Of a DNA stretch of 64,000 nucleotides, positions 33,345 through 44,729 are shown one piece after another. The translations under genes and the position numbers were made by a program. Each line of letters starts with the position of its first letter. Within the stretch, counting starts at the first letter, position 1. Source of the stretch: Heloderma charlesbogerti (taxonomy: Eukaryota; Chordata; Lepidosauria; Squamata; Helodermatidae); assembly GCA_026122225.1 (NCBI GenBank), contig JANEZZ010000793.1:2418001-2482000 (forward strand), written 5' to 3'. The notes under the pieces are model-generated. The model did no database searches and was not told the DNA's origin. It saw only the letters and a program-made list of their open reading frames with translations.

Positions 33345-34096
33345 TAGGGATGTACGAAAGGGACTTACCTTGTCCCGCAGCTTTTTTCGCGGTGGGGGGA
33401 GGCGCTTCGCTTCTCCCCCCGAAGTTCATGCGAGCGGGGGGTGTCTTCCCGCCTCGCCCGGCTGAAATTCAGGCTGGGGGGAGGCTTCCCGCCTTGCCCC
33501 TGGCCGAAATTCAGGCCGGGGAGAAGCGCCCCGTCTCCCCGGCCGCGAACTTCAACAGAAAAGTAAAAAAAAAAACAACGCCCCGTGATAGGCTATGTGA
33601 TAGCGTTGCCCTTATTTTCGCCGTAGTCTATGTAATCTTTACGTAGACTACAGCGACCAAATAAGGAACGCGAATGGCGGCTCCCTATGGGGGCCGCCAT
33701 TAGCCGTACGCGCTTTTTTTTTTTTTTTAAAGTCACCCATGATAGGCTACGTGACGATTGACGTAGCCTATCATGGCTGACTTTGCAAATCTAGCTGTGA
33801 TAGGCTACGTTAATCGTCACGTAGCCTATCACGGGGGCGTTTTTTTTTTTTTAACTTTTCTTGGAATGGTGGCGGCGGCAGCCGGTCAAAAGACCGGCTG
33901 CCGCCCCCGCCCCTGTTGAAGCCCTGACGAACTGCCGCTGCAACCCGCCACCGGGAGCGACATTTGGGAAAGGTAAGTCCCATCCTGGGGGGGGCGGGGG
34001 CGTGGGGAGAATTTCTCCCCGAAACTACTTCGGGGGGCCGAATACATTGGCACTCAGCCCCCCGAAGTTTCGGCGAGAAATTCTCTGACACCCTTA
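33345..34096. mobile_element. Palindromic hAT-like MITE, TSD CCTGTGGT
   Basis: It runs from TAGGGATGTACGAAAGGG to CTGACACCCTTA, with perfect duplications CCTGTGGT (33337-33344 and 34097-34104). An internal deletion removed most of the left half of the core: one GTGATAGGCTATGTGATAG stub jumps into the GTAGTCTATGTAATC hairpin, while the right half with two palindromes is complete. ACTTACCT is at 33363-33370 and AGGTAAGT at 33971-33978. Confidence 0.92.
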
Positions 34097-34572
34097 CCTG
34101 TGGTCCTTTTTCAAATCAGGAAGCACAGGCAGCCAGAGAGGCTGCAGAGCGATGCAGACATGTGTAAGCGAAAGGAAAACACACACACACAATACCCTCA
34201 GCCACCTTGTAATGATAAGCTCAAAAACACCGCCCAAAGAAATACAAAAGGGATTGTAAAAGGTCTCAAGAATGAGGCAGAAAAACGGAAGCCTCTTTTG
34301 GGGGGGAAGAAAACTTTCGGGAAACTAGAGCACAGCACTAAACACAACAAGGGCATGTTTCTTACTGAAGACTAATTAGGGGTAGATGATTAAGCAGGTG
34401 GTCCTGAGGATTAAAAGCTCCGCAGACGGACAGCGAGGATGCTTCCAGCCTATTCCTGTGGCTCCAAATAAATAAATACAGAGAGAGAGACTGACGACTG
34501 GCATGAGAAACTAAAGGCACCAACAAGCTCCCCGCAACCCTGAAAATGTAAAGTTGAAGGCAAAGTATTCAC

Positions 34573-35041
34573 CACCAGAGGACACGCTGGTACAAGTCCC
34601 GCCGTTCTGGCAAGGGCTCCTCTCGCAAGCGTCCGGATACAGCACACAGCCCAGCTTCAGCTCGGTCAGGCCGACCACTTCCGCAAAGCTGCTGCGCTTG
34701 TTCTGGAGCGGCAGTTCGTTGTTGTTCAAGACGACGGAATCCAAGCAACCCTGAAAGCCGCTCAAGACCTGTGTCGTCCTCTTGTCCGTCAGGCTTCGGA
34801 CGTTATCCACCTGCACCTGGGCTCCAAAGTAGACGGAGCTATCGGCGCTCAGCGTCTGGAAGTAGAGGGGGGCCTTGCGCCGCTCCACGTAGCTGTCGTC
34901 GAGCGAAAGGCTGGTGAAGTTCCGGTTCAACTCGAGGAAGACCGAGTGCCAGCCCCCATCGTTAACGGCCCTGCCAGAAATCCCCAGGATGCCCGGGCCG
35001 GTTCCGCAGTCCAGCTGGAACCACAGTTTGCCGTCCACAAT
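34573..35041 (-). CDS. FAT1: FAT1 exon: laminin G (second part) and EGF-like 2 (start)
   Basis: The 469-nt exon encodes [20 protein letters not shown], then [40 protein letters not shown] and [16 protein letters not shown], the major part of the laminin G domain. It then starts an EGF-like domain ([13 protein letters not shown]). All of it matches vertebrate FAT1 closely. The acceptor cttcgcag keeps phase 0 from exon 49004-49161; the donor is TCTGGTG then gtgaat, phase 1. It is more GC-rich than surrounding DNA, as expected for coding sequence in this AT-rich intron setting. Extracellular, likely a protein or glycan interaction surface. Confidence 0.97.
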
Positions 35042-35714
35042 CTGCGAAGGGAAAGCAAAAGATGAGGGAGCCGAAGCTCGCAAGAGCACCGTTTGCCCTT
35101 GCCTTTGTGCCGACCCTTTTGCAGGAAAGCTGTAATACAGCATAGCTGGTATTGGCTAGGATACGCACAGACTCGTGCGCTGTTACTGGCTGCAGCAGGT
35201 CAGTCATTAGATTCAACTGGGAGTATAACAGCCAAGTGTAGGGATTGTGCGTCATCCACTTTGTGCACTAGGCCACTTGGGGGGCTGTTCACACGTACCG
35301 TTCAATGCGGGGCTAGCTAGCAATGAAGAGCTATTTGCTGTGAGGATTTGTTTCCCGCTGATGACTGCAGCGCATTATCTGTATGTTTCCTGGGCCTAAG
35401 CAGCCTTCACAGCCCCCTGCTTTTCTCCACCTGTCTCACCACATCTTTGCTCCAGTATAACGGAGCGGATCCAGTTCTCCTAGACCCTGGTGGCTTCTTC
35501 AGCTTCCCTTTCTTCTACCTTTCCTCTTTGTTCCTGCTGTGACTCTTCCTCATGCCCTTAGTGCTGCTCCCGTGCTTTCTCTCATCCTGCGTATGCAGAA
35601 GGACTACGTGGAGCTGAACTCTGTCTGCCTCCTGAACTACGGATTGTCCTACCTACTTGGCAAAATTCATCCACTTGACACGTGTAGCTGCCTTTTACCA
35701 AGTCAGGTTTTGGT

Positions 35715-36373
35715 TAGGGATAGCAGGGAATTTCACCATGGATCTCGGGGAGGCCGAATGCCAGTGCATTTGGCCCCCCGAAATCTGTGGCGGAACGACC
35801 TGCCACCCCCCCGCCACCCCGCGGATCCCCCCAGGATGAGACTTACCTGGGGCGGATCTTCTGGGCGGCGGCGACTGCGGTGGCTGGTCTTCTGACCGGC
35901 CGCCGCCACCATTTTCACTTTTTTTTTTCTTTTTTACACATACGTGATAGGCTACGGAAGTTTTTACGTAGCCCAAAACGACTGGGTTAAAAAAAAAAAA
36001 AGGGGATATGCAAATGGCGGCGGCTACGGCCGCCGCCATTTGTGTCCCTTATTTTGGCCCGTCTTAGTCTATGTAAATAATTACGTAGACTAAGATGGCG
36101 AAAATAAGGGGAACGCAAATAGCATCTGCTATGCTATTCCCCCCCCCCAGAGCCCTCCGCGGCCGGAAATCCGGCTGTGGACGGCTCTGGGCTGGCTGAG
36201 CCTGGCCAGCTGCTCCACGGAGCTGCTGTGGAGCACAGCCGGCCGCGGAGGATTCCGGGGGGGAGGAATGGAGCGCCTCCCCTCCATCAAGGATTCTGGG
36301 GGGAGGGACGGAATGCCTCCCCCCCACCATAAACATAATCTGTGAACAGGTAAGTGATTTTTGTACATCCCTA
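35715..36373. mobile_element. Palindromic hAT-like MITE, TSD GTTTTGGT
   Basis: It runs from TAGGGATAGCAGGGAATT to TTTGTACATCCCTA, with perfect duplications GTTTTGGT (35707-35714 and 36374-36381). The core is one-sided: CGCAAATAGCATCTGCTATG passes straight into the right arm. Donor-like motifs face outward: ACTTACCT (35841-35848) and AGGTAAGT (36348-36355). Confidence 0.92.
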
Positions 36374-36509
36374 GTTTTGGTCCATCTAGCTCAGTGCTGT
36401 CTGGCTTGGGGCCTTTTAAGATCCAGATCAGGGGGCCCTTCACCTACTCTAGAGTAAAAATTACCCCCCTCCCCAAAAAAGAAAAAAAAGGCATAGCTGA
36501 TAGACACAG

Positions 36510-36680
36510 ATTTAAAATAATGTTTTGGCTTCACTGAGAGTGGCTCTGAAAGGTCTCTGGCAAAGTCCTTCCCAGCTATGCTGGTTAGAGGTGCTTTTAG
36601 ATGGAGTTGCCAGAGACTGAACCTGAACTCTTCTGCATGCAAGCTAGGTGCCCAAATACTTAGCTATGGAACCAACCACC
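36510..36680 (-). mobile_element. tRNA-derived SINE, diverged
   Basis: On the minus strand it has CTTGCATGCAGAAGAGTTCA and GGTTCAGTCTCTGGCAACTC, matching the tRNA-SINE body seen at 26870-27060. Its head is near 36665. Confidence 0.55.
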
Positions 36681-36761
36681 TGATAAACAGGGCTAGGCAT
36701 TGCTGACTTCCCCTAGCTCAGTGGATCAGACAGATCATGTGACAAACTCTATATTCACTAA

Positions 36762-37290
36762 TAGGGATGGATGGGCACCCCCCTGTCTGAGTCCTCTGGG
36801 CACCCGCCAAGCCCATGCCCCCGCTTGCACGCCCCAGACCTGTGCCCGACTCCCCTGCAGCTTGCCGAGCCACCCACAATCACCCTGGGCCCATCCGGTG
36901 ATCCCTGTGTCTGCCATTTTGTGAAAAAAAATGGCGGGCGTAGATACATGCACATTTGCTCTTCTGCAGAATGGCACTCTGAATGATCAATGTATGCAAG
37001 ATTACAGGCATAAGGGGGCCATTTTCACCTGTAACTTTGTGTTTATCATCCATTCACAGCGCCATTTTGCAGAAGAGCGAATGTGCACATATCTATGCCC
37101 GCCATTTTTATGCCTGCTATTTTTTTGGCAAAATGGTGGCCGCAGAGATTGCTGGACAGGCCTGGGGTGGCTCGGTGAGCAGAGTGTATTTGTTGGGGGG
37201 GGGCATGGCAGGCGCGGCTCGGGGCAGTGGGTGGGGCCCAGACCCTATTGGCTCAGACCTGATCAGGCCCCCACGCCATCGCTATCCATT
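36762..37290. mobile_element. hAT-like element, third interior type (right end unclear)
   Basis: It starts TAGGGATGGATGGGCACC and contains CGCCATTTTGCAGAAGAGCG and AAAATGGCGGGCGTAGATAC inverted words. Its composition is like the element 61538-63014. No clear CATCCCTA end or target duplication was found. Confidence 0.5.
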
Positions 37291-37439
37291 ATATAAAGCA
37301 GATCTTAATACGCAATAGAACTCAAAATCCACCTCTAACTTGGTGACACCCTGGTCTTGGCATATGGTTTCAGAACTTTCCAGATCTATGACACAGTCTA
37401 AGCCACTAAGCTAAATGCAAATCACCATCTACTGACAAG

Positions 37440-37880
37440 ATGGCTCTGCTCCCGGGTTTGTTTCCGAGTTCAATTCAAAGTGCTGCTTATCACCTTTAAA
37501 GCCCTGGCTGAGACTAGGCTACTTAAGAAGACCCATGCTGGATCCGACCAAGGGTCCATCTAGTCTAGCATTCTGTCCACACAGTGGCCAACCAGCTGCT
37601 CACAGGAAGCCCACAAGCAGGACGTGAGTGCAACAGCACCCTCCCGCCCATGTTCCCCAGCAACTGACATTCTCCAGCAAACGTGAAGGTATACTGCTTC
37701 TCACATGCTCCTGATGCCCACTCAAGTCATATGGATGGCCGGGGTGGAGATGGAATCTGCTTTATGTCCCGCCACCGTGAGAGGTGTGGTTGGCAGGAAC
37801 ACAGGAGACAGCCTTCTCCACTGTGGCGCCTAAGCTGTGGATCACTTCAGTGAGCTCAGTACTTCCAAATCCTATTTTCT
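37440..37880 (+). mobile_element. L2-like LINE fragment split by a CR1 fragment
   Basis: The segments 37440-37530 (TTCAATTCAAAGTGCTGCTT) and about 37785-37880 (GCCTTCTCCACTGTGGCGCC) code for pieces of the same C-terminal reverse-transcriptase tail (Q/EFKVL..FKAL and AFSTVAPKLW types). A CR1-like fragment (37531-37672, minus) separates them. Confidence 0.6.
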
Positions 37881-38261
37881 CCCTGCTGGGAAGGCTGCTG
37901 GCAGGGCTGGTGAACACTGGGCCTTCCCCCTCCCCCTCCGAAGGCAGAAGGTTATTCTTTTAACTTCAGCAGGGGAAAAAATCCCTGTCTTTCAGGCACT
38001 CCATAGGCAGCCTTCCCAGCTGCCCATGGGTCCTAAGCAGCCTAGGGGAGGACCTTAAGACATCACAGCCTCTCCTGGGTGTTCCAAGAAGTGTGGGAAG
38101 TCAGGGCAAATGGCAGAGTGTGGGGAGTTTTTGTTTTAGTTAAAAGAAAGAACTCCAACAGCCCTTGGTTTTTATTAGGGTAAGCAACTTTACCCGAATA
38201 AAGGGCATTCTTAGGGTAAGGGTATTAGGGTAACCAATGTAACTTTATTAAGGTAAGCAAC

Positions 38262-38660
38262 ACCTCCCACCAGTGCAGGATCTAGGCTTTTTGAGGGCCT
38301 TTGGGCAAGACACGCTCAAGGGCCCTCTCCCTGACTGAGACTGCCTTCTCACTGCCATCGTCACCAGCTGCTCCTCATCCTCTTCATCATCACTGCTATC
38401 ACTTCCTTGCTTGACAGACAGAGAGGTGGTGAGCAGGTAGACAGTGGCATCCATTGTCTGGGCCAGAGAAAGAGGCAGGCGAAGACACAGGTGAAGAGGA
38501 CCAAGTCCAGGGGGCTCTTGCAAGTGGGCCCCCACTGGGGTGTGGGCCCTTGGCAGATGCCCAAACGTGCCTACTCTTGATGCCAGCCCTGCTACCCACC
38601 TCCAAACTCTTTGAAGAAATTATGACCCCCCCCCCTGCATGTAGAGAACAGAAAGTTTCC
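38262..38660. other. Unrecognised open stretch, repeat or pseudogene
   Basis: The minus strand has a 95-codon open frame (38248-38535) with an acidic patch QGSDSSDDEEDEEQL. It has no splice context, no family I recognise, and sits in a repeat-dense intron. I do not regard it as a gene; a dispersed repeat or old processed copy is more likely. Confidence 0.25.
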
Positions 38661-39499
38661 TGAAATTGCAGAATGGGGTTTGGCACAGCACAAGTTTAAA
38701 CACAAAACCTAACGGAGAGCAGTAAATTGTGAAATATAGTAGGGACCATTCATGCGGACAATTTTTTTTCTCCCTATAGACTCTCTTCTCCTGCATATTA
38801 TATGCATGCAATGTCCAGAAAATCTATTCTACCCAGAAAGCTGGATCATATACGCATCACTACCGATATAATACACTTTTCAGTCTACCTAAATGAGATG
38901 CTGAAGATGCATTTATAAAAATAAGTACATGCCATCTATATTTCTGAAATAACACTTCAGACCGTAATGCAAAAATAGGATTTATATTTCCTTATTTCAT
39001 CTTTCTTCTTGGTTCCCTTCTCTGTTTTCTCTTTATTTCCCTCTTTAGTGTTCACATCATCAAATAAAGGGACCTGCTGAAACGTTACAGTTGAAAGCTT
39101 AACAGTGCTAATGAATATTGCCTTCTTTAGTTTACAATTAGTTTCCGTATGTATTTACAGTACATTGCCCCACACAGCACACTGTGAGCAGACTGTAACA
39201 TTGCAATGACAGAGGATGGCATCAGGTGGTGACCATTTTGAAAATGACATAACCAAACGGGTCACTGAACAGTGATGGGCGAGCCACCCACGGATTGGCT
39301 TGGAAATGAGCTACATCCCCCCCCCCATTGAAGAACGGCTCTTTCATTTCTGAGCCAATCCAAAATGCCCCGATACAAAATATATAAAACATTAAAACCA
39401 CAGTAAACAATACAACCAGAATAAAGCCAGAATACAACCTAGCAGCAGTGCAGGGATTTAAAGTACAGATTTAAAACAGCAAAGCTAAAAGTCTAAAGA

Positions 39500-39880
39500 G
39501 CTAAAATGCTAAAATGCCTGGGAAAATAGAGAGGATCTTCACCTGATGCTGGAAAGAATACAATGTAGGTGCCAGGCGAACCTCACTAGGGAGCTCATTC
39601 CACAGCCGAGGTGCCACAGCAGAAAAGCCCTCCTCCTAGTAGCCACCCGCCTCACTTCCTTTGGCAGGGGCTCACGGAGAAGGGCCTCTGAAGATGATCT
39701 CAAGGCACGTATGGGAGGAGGCGATCCTTCAGATAGCCTGGCCCCAAGCCGTTAAGGGCTTTGAATGTTAATACCAGCACTTTGAATCGGGCCCGGAAAT
39801 GAACTGGCAGCCAGTGCGCCTGGAAAAGAGGTTTTGAACCTCTTTCAGCCTGAGGGCCAAATTCCTTTTCAGAGAAGCTC
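39500..39880 (-). mobile_element. L2-like LINE 3' coding remnant
   Basis: The minus strand encodes QAHWLPVHFRARFKVLVLTF and KALNGLGPGYLKDRLLPYV, the C-terminal region typical of L2-like non-LTR reverse transcriptases in reptiles. Frameshifted copies continue toward 39500. Confidence 0.8.
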
Positions 39881-40692
39881 TTGGGGTTCACATTCCACTG
39901 TTGTGTGGGGCTGAAGGCAAAAGGAGTGAGATCAAAACACTAGCATATTTTAGCTTAAATCTCATGCTGCCAGTAACTAAGCCTTAGGTGAGGCATTTCA
40001 GCATTTCAGAAACTGTGCAAAAGAGAGGAAACTACCAAACGATTGGTGGTTGAGGGAAAGGAAAAAGGGAAGAGGGCATATCCTTCAAGGGGAGCCTTGA
40101 GGGCCAGATTTGGCCCTCAGGATTGAGGTTCTGCACCCCTGCTAAACGCCTTCATGTGGAGCACCTACGTCAAATATTATGCACATAGCAGTTATGCTCT
40201 TTCTCCTCCATCACACAAGTTGTACGTTGCATTGTCCCACCACAATCCCTTCCCTTTGAGTCTCATCTACTAGGCTGTAAATCATTTTGGCAGCCATTCT
40301 ATTTCAGCACTTATCAGAATTTTACGTGCTTCGTAAATAAGAAGGATGGGAATCCTTCAGCAGGTTCAAGCGTGGACAGGAGTGTTGAGGACATCACTGG
40401 TACTGGCCAGGAAACCCAATTGCTGGAAGAACTCACAGGCCAGAGACAGATGGTCCTGGTGGAAGATGTATGATGGCAGCACTGTTTCTGGTGGTGACAC
40501 TCCCTTCAAACAGGCTTCCAAGTGTTTGAAGGTCTACCAAACTTTGCAAAGCAGGTTTTCCAGAGATAATAGCACAATGAGTGTGTACACCATGGGCGGC
40601 AATAGTTGCATCATGTCACCTTCAGTACTATTGTGTGTAGCCACAGTTGTCAAAAAAAGCATCTGAGCATGCTAGGATCATTAGGGCAGATT

Positions 40693-41521
40693 TAGGGATG
40701 TACGAAAATCACTTACCTTTCGGGGATTATGCTGATGGTGCGGGGGGAGGCATTCCGTCCCTCCCCCCGGAATCCTCGCCAGGGGGGGAGCGCTCCGTTC
40801 CTCCCCCCCCGGAATCCTGGCCGGCCGGCTGTGCTCCGCAGCAATTCTGCGGAGCCGCTGGCCGGCTCCGCCAGCAGCCAGACATCCGGCCGCTGGCTAG
40901 CAGGGACGCAAATGGCGGGGGCCGTAGCCACCGCCGTTTGTGTCCCTGCAGTCAGCCATGATAGGCTACGTAAATGTTTACATAGCCTATCACGGCTGAT
41001 TAAAAAAACCAAACAAAACGCGCGTACGCAAATGGCGGCGACCATGGGTGCCGCCATCTGCATTCCTTATTTAGGCATGTCTTAGTCTACGTAAACATTT
41101 ACGTAGACTAAGACAGCGAAAATAAGGGGAACGCAAATAGCGTACGTGTGTGTGTTTTTTTTTTTAATCAGCCGTGATAGGCTACGTAAACATTTACGTA
41201 GCTTATCACGGTGTTTTTTTTAAATTTAGCCGTGATAGGCTACGTAAATCTTTACGTAGCCTATCACTTTTTTTTGTTTTTTTAAACTTGGAAATGGCGG
41301 CAGTGGCAGCCGGTCGGAAGACCGGCCGCCATAGCTGCCGCCGCCAAACCGCTGCCGAACCGCCGCTGAACCGCCGCCGCTGCCAGGAAGATCCACCCAA
41401 GGTACGTCCCGTCCCGGGGGGGCGGCGGGGGGGCGGGCCGTTCCACCACCGATTTCGGGGGGCCGAATGAGCTGGCATTTGGCCTCCGCGAGATCCGTGG
41501 CGGAACTTTCGTACATCCCTA
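40693..41521. mobile_element. Palindromic hAT-like MITE, TSD GGCAGATT
   Basis: It runs from TAGGGATGTACGAAAATC to TTCGTACATCCCTA, with perfect duplications GGCAGATT (40685-40692 and 41522-41529). Four palindromes are visible: about 40958-40997, 41083-41110, 41173-41210 and 41229-41267. The central hairpin has lost one side after CGCAAATAGCGTACG. ACTTACCT is at 40711-40718; the right-hand donor is altered to AGGTACGT. Confidence 0.93.
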
Positions 41522-41589
41522 GGCAGATTACTGGGAGATATGTGAACTCTATATTTGTTGCCATACCCGTGCTGTTCCTCTGTTATACA

Positions 41590-41795
41590 AACATTTGAAG
41601 CTGACTTGTATTGAGTCAGATAGTCCAGATAGCCCAGCGCAGTCTGCTCTGACTGGCAGTGGCCCTCCAGTGTCTTAGGCAGGGGTCTTTCCCACAACCT
41701 TCTACTTGGGTTCCTTTTTAACTGGGAGATGCTAGGGATTGGACCTGGGACCTTCCGCATGCGAGACCTGTGCTGCACCACTCATCTACGGCCCC
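41590..41795 (-). mobile_element. tRNA-derived SINE
   Basis: On the minus strand it has TGCAGCACAGGTCTCGCATG, then GGTCCAATCCCTAGCATCTC as B-box region. The 3' end shares GACTCAATACAAG with the tail of other copies. Confidence 0.7.
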
Positions 41796-41984
41796 TTCTT
41801 ACTGTTCTTTCTCCCTTTCTTCTTTCCTTATTGCCTGTTTGCTTGTGACCACTCCATTTGCCTTCAAGTTATCTCAAATAGTTTTGCAAATACATATTTG
41901 GGAATTTCCCCATTTCTGTTCATTACATTGCTCTGGTGCCAGAGTTCTGGCACGTTGTTGTTATTTTACTATTATATTATAATA

Positions 41985-42160
41985 AGAACATAAGAAGAGC
42001 CATGTTGCATCAGACCAAGGGTCCATCTAGTCCAGCATTCTGTTCACACAGTGGCCAACCAGCTGGCCATGGGAAACCCACAAGCAGGATGTGAGTGCAG
42101 CAGCACCCTCCCACCCATGTTCCCCAGCAACTGGTGTACATAGGCTTACTGGCTCTGGCA
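41985..42160 (-). mobile_element. CR1-clade LINE 3' fragment
   Basis: The plus strand has GAACATAAGAAGAGCCATG, CATCAGACCAAGGGTCCATC and TGTTCCCCAGCAACTGGTGT, the most conserved part of this family. A TTA microsatellite (42215-42248) follows. Confidence 0.8.
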
Positions 42161-42215
42161 GTAGAAGCACATTTATTGGCAGAAGCACGTCCACACTTAA
42201 ACCTGGTTCTGCTAA

Positions 42216-42249
<34 letters not shown>

Positions 42250-43153
42250 TACTATTAAAACTAAAGTCTAGGCAAATAACAGTAATTGTTATGTACAATT
42301 ATTTTGTACATAATTAAAACAAAACAGTAAATTCAACAAAATCATTAACTCAAGGATAAATATACATATATGTGCATCCACATAAAACCTCATTAAACTG
42401 ACCATGCAAGAGGGTTTGAAGGAACCTCTAGAGGGTTATACAAATTGGTGCGCGTTGATTGCTTCACCAAATAAGCAAAATGAGATGAATGGGCACTGTA
42501 TATCATTTTAGAATATTAGCCTAGCTAAGGTGCTTGGCTGTCATCCATATCTGCATATCAACATTGGCAATAAAACCACTCAGTGGTCCTTTGGGGACCT
42601 CCCTAGGCTTGCAAAGTCCATCTGCAGTCACAGGACATGAATACAAAGTAGCACCTACCCATCCATCTAGGGGAATATTTAGTTAGTGGGACTCCATTCC
42701 GGGTTCATTTGAGCAAAATGGCAGATTTAATTAAAATATTACTTTCTCCAGCTCCTGCAACACCTGGGATCATATCCAAGGCTTCTTGCGGCTTAGCCAA
42801 TGGATGTGTCAGGGAGCCTTGATTGGTATAACATATGACTGCCTCACACTCATTCATATTGAAGTTTACGGAATAAGGCCCACATATACATTACTAAGTG
42901 CCACCAGTGGCAAGGAAACAGCAACAGTTATATATTGAACTCATTCCTGTCCCCACCTGACAACACAGGCCCCAGTAGTCCTTGATCAGAGGATGGAGAC
43001 TAAAGGTTCTGAGGTTGATGAGGCAGATCTCAGGAGTTTTATGGATCTTCAGAGTACCCGGTAGGAGAATCCTAGAAGGTCTCTAGTTCTCAGTCACTTT
43101 AGTTCTTACTCAGTCACATTGACAGCCTTCTCCTGGAGGAAAAGACTATCCAT

Positions 43154-43366
43154 GGCTACTAGGCTTGATGGCGATGTGCTACCTCCAGTACCAGAGGCAG
43201 TGAGCCCATGTATACCAGTTGCTGGGGAACATGGGTGGGAGGGTGCTGCTGTGCTCGTGTATTGCTTGTGGGTTCCTGGTCAACAACTAGTTGGCTGCTG
43301 TGTGAACAGAATGCTGGACTGGATGGGCCCTGGCCTAATCCAGAATGGCTCTTCTTATGTTCTTAT
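43154..43366 (+). mobile_element. CR1-clade LINE 3' fragment
   Basis: It contains TGTGCTACCTCCAGTACCAG, ATACCAGTTGCTGGGGAACA and ends GGCTCTTCTTATGTTCTTA, the same terminus as at 9669-9886. Confidence 0.8.
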
Positions 43367-43679
43367 CTCCCTGCTGGAAATTCAGTCCCGATATCTTTCA
43401 GCCTGGAATGTTCTGGTTCAGAACCTGGCCCCTCCACAGAAGCAGAGTGCTCCCCTGATCCTAACCAGCACTCTGTGAGTCTTGGTTTGTCTGATGGTTG
43501 GAACCCCAAACCAGCCACTCTTTAGAACCAGCAGTGCCTATAGCAAGAGGGAGTTTGAAACAAAAGTTCACTGAAGCACCGGACCGCTCACCAGCTGCTC
43601 AGTCAGTGGCCCTTTAAATATCCAAAGGAACCTAGAGAAGGGGGTGGAGCTAAAGGAGGGCTTTCTGACGTACTAGTAT

Positions 43680-43792
43680 ACCCCAACCTGGTGCCCTCCA
43701 GATGTGTTGGACTATGACTCCCGTCATTCCCAGCCAGCAATGGAACGATGGGAGTTGCAGTCCAAGACATCGGGAGGGCACCAGGTTGGGGA
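43680..43792. mobile_element. Short fold-back MITE, intact
   Basis: CCCCAACCTGGTGCCCTCC (43681-43699) and GGAGGGCACCAGGTTGGGG (ending 43791) are perfect inverted repeats. Inner arms carry ACTATGACTCCCGTC and GATGGGAGTTGCAGTCC. The 113-bp element folds over nearly its whole length. Other copies are at 8621-9045 (split), 46307-46422 and 50594-50720. Confidence 0.88.
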
Positions 43793-44255
43793 AGGCTCCA
43801 CTAGTATTTTAGGCATCAAATGAAAACAATGCACTGTTGCTACTCACGGCTCCAGGCTATCGCTACCAGTAACTTGCTCACTTGCTCTGGCAACTGGATA
43901 TGTCAGCCAGCTGTAGCAAAGGGCCAGGCTTGATACGAGAGAACAGAAGTTCTGTGTGCTGAAATATGAAAATGGCCCAATCTCGTAGAAAGAGGGTGGG
44001 AGTTCTGATTTAACATAAAGATACTACATTAAATGTATACATAATGCAACTGGACAAGTGACCTCAGCTAAGCAAAAAGCAAACCATAAAACCCATCAAA
44101 GGGTACTTTGGGGAACCACCTAGGTTTCCAAAGTCAATCTGCATCTTGAGGAGAGCGGGTGCAGGGATGCATGGATGTGGGGAGGGTATAGTATCAATAG
44201 TTAAAATTGGAACCCTCCCTTTCATTTCTCTGCAGTTGGGGCAGTTCCCTGTGTT

Positions 44256-44729
44256 TAGGGGTGTATGAAACCCACTTACCAGTCCGCTGAAGGGGTCCGC
44301 GGGTGGGGGGGAGGCGATCCGTCCCTCCCCCTGGAATCCTCCCTGGCCAACTCCGCTCTGTGGTGAGTCTGCAGAACCGCCGGCAGGGCCCATCTGCAGC
44401 TGGACTTCCTTCCACTGCCATGCAAATGGCGTCCGGTGTAGCGGACGCCATTTGCGTCCCTGCCCTTGGCTGTGATAGACTATGTAAATATTTACATAGG
44501 CTATCATGGCCAAGGGCAGGGACGCAAATGGCATCCGCTACGCTGGATGCCATTTGCATCCGCAGCCTGGCAGCAGATGGCTGCGGACCGAAGACGATGG
44601 ACCTGGACTGGCCGGTGCCAGGTAGGGTCCATCCCAACTGGACTTTGCGGGGTGGTGGTGGGGAGCAGTCCATTCTGCCATGGACTCCGGGGGGATTGGA
44701 GTCCGTGGCGGATTTCTCTGCCATCTCTA
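44256..44729. mobile_element. Palindromic hAT-like MITE, short subtype, TSD CCTGTGTT
   Basis: It runs from TAGGGGTGTATGAAACC to GCCATCTCTA, with perfect duplications CCTGTGTT (44248-44255 and 44730-44737). The core is a mirrored GACGCCATTTGCGTCC / GGACGCAAATGGCATCC pair around a GTAAATATTTACATAG centre (about 44490). Confidence 0.92.

Larger units (their letters stand above)
26196..34572 (-). other. FAT1 intron, 8.4 kb, repeat-filled
   Basis: It contains a tRNA-derived SINE (26870-27060), hAT-like elements (27392-27911, 28253-28597, 30678-31351, 32623-33017, 33345-34096), a CR1 3' end (28598-29035), a GA microsatellite (29957-30008) and a CR1-like fragment (31079-31274). The stretches 29.1-29.95, 30.1-30.67, 31.4-32.6 and 34.1-34.57 kb show nothing I recognise. 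Confidence 0.85.

Noticed and set aside
33172..34167. Several overlapping open frames with Pro/Gly/Arg-rich sequence
   Set aside because: All lie in the arms of a MITE and recur in every copy in different frames; composition reflects C/G-rich arms.
34450..34572. Extension of the laminin G exon frame past 34573
   Set aside because: The donor TCTGGTG/gtgaat joins in phase to GYQCSC in exon 26042-26195; the extension is intron read-through.
38166..38260. Three TTAGGGTAA words resembling vertebrate telomere repeats
   Set aside because: They are not in tandem and are separated by unrelated sequence; an interstitial telomere tract would show consecutive TTAGGG units.
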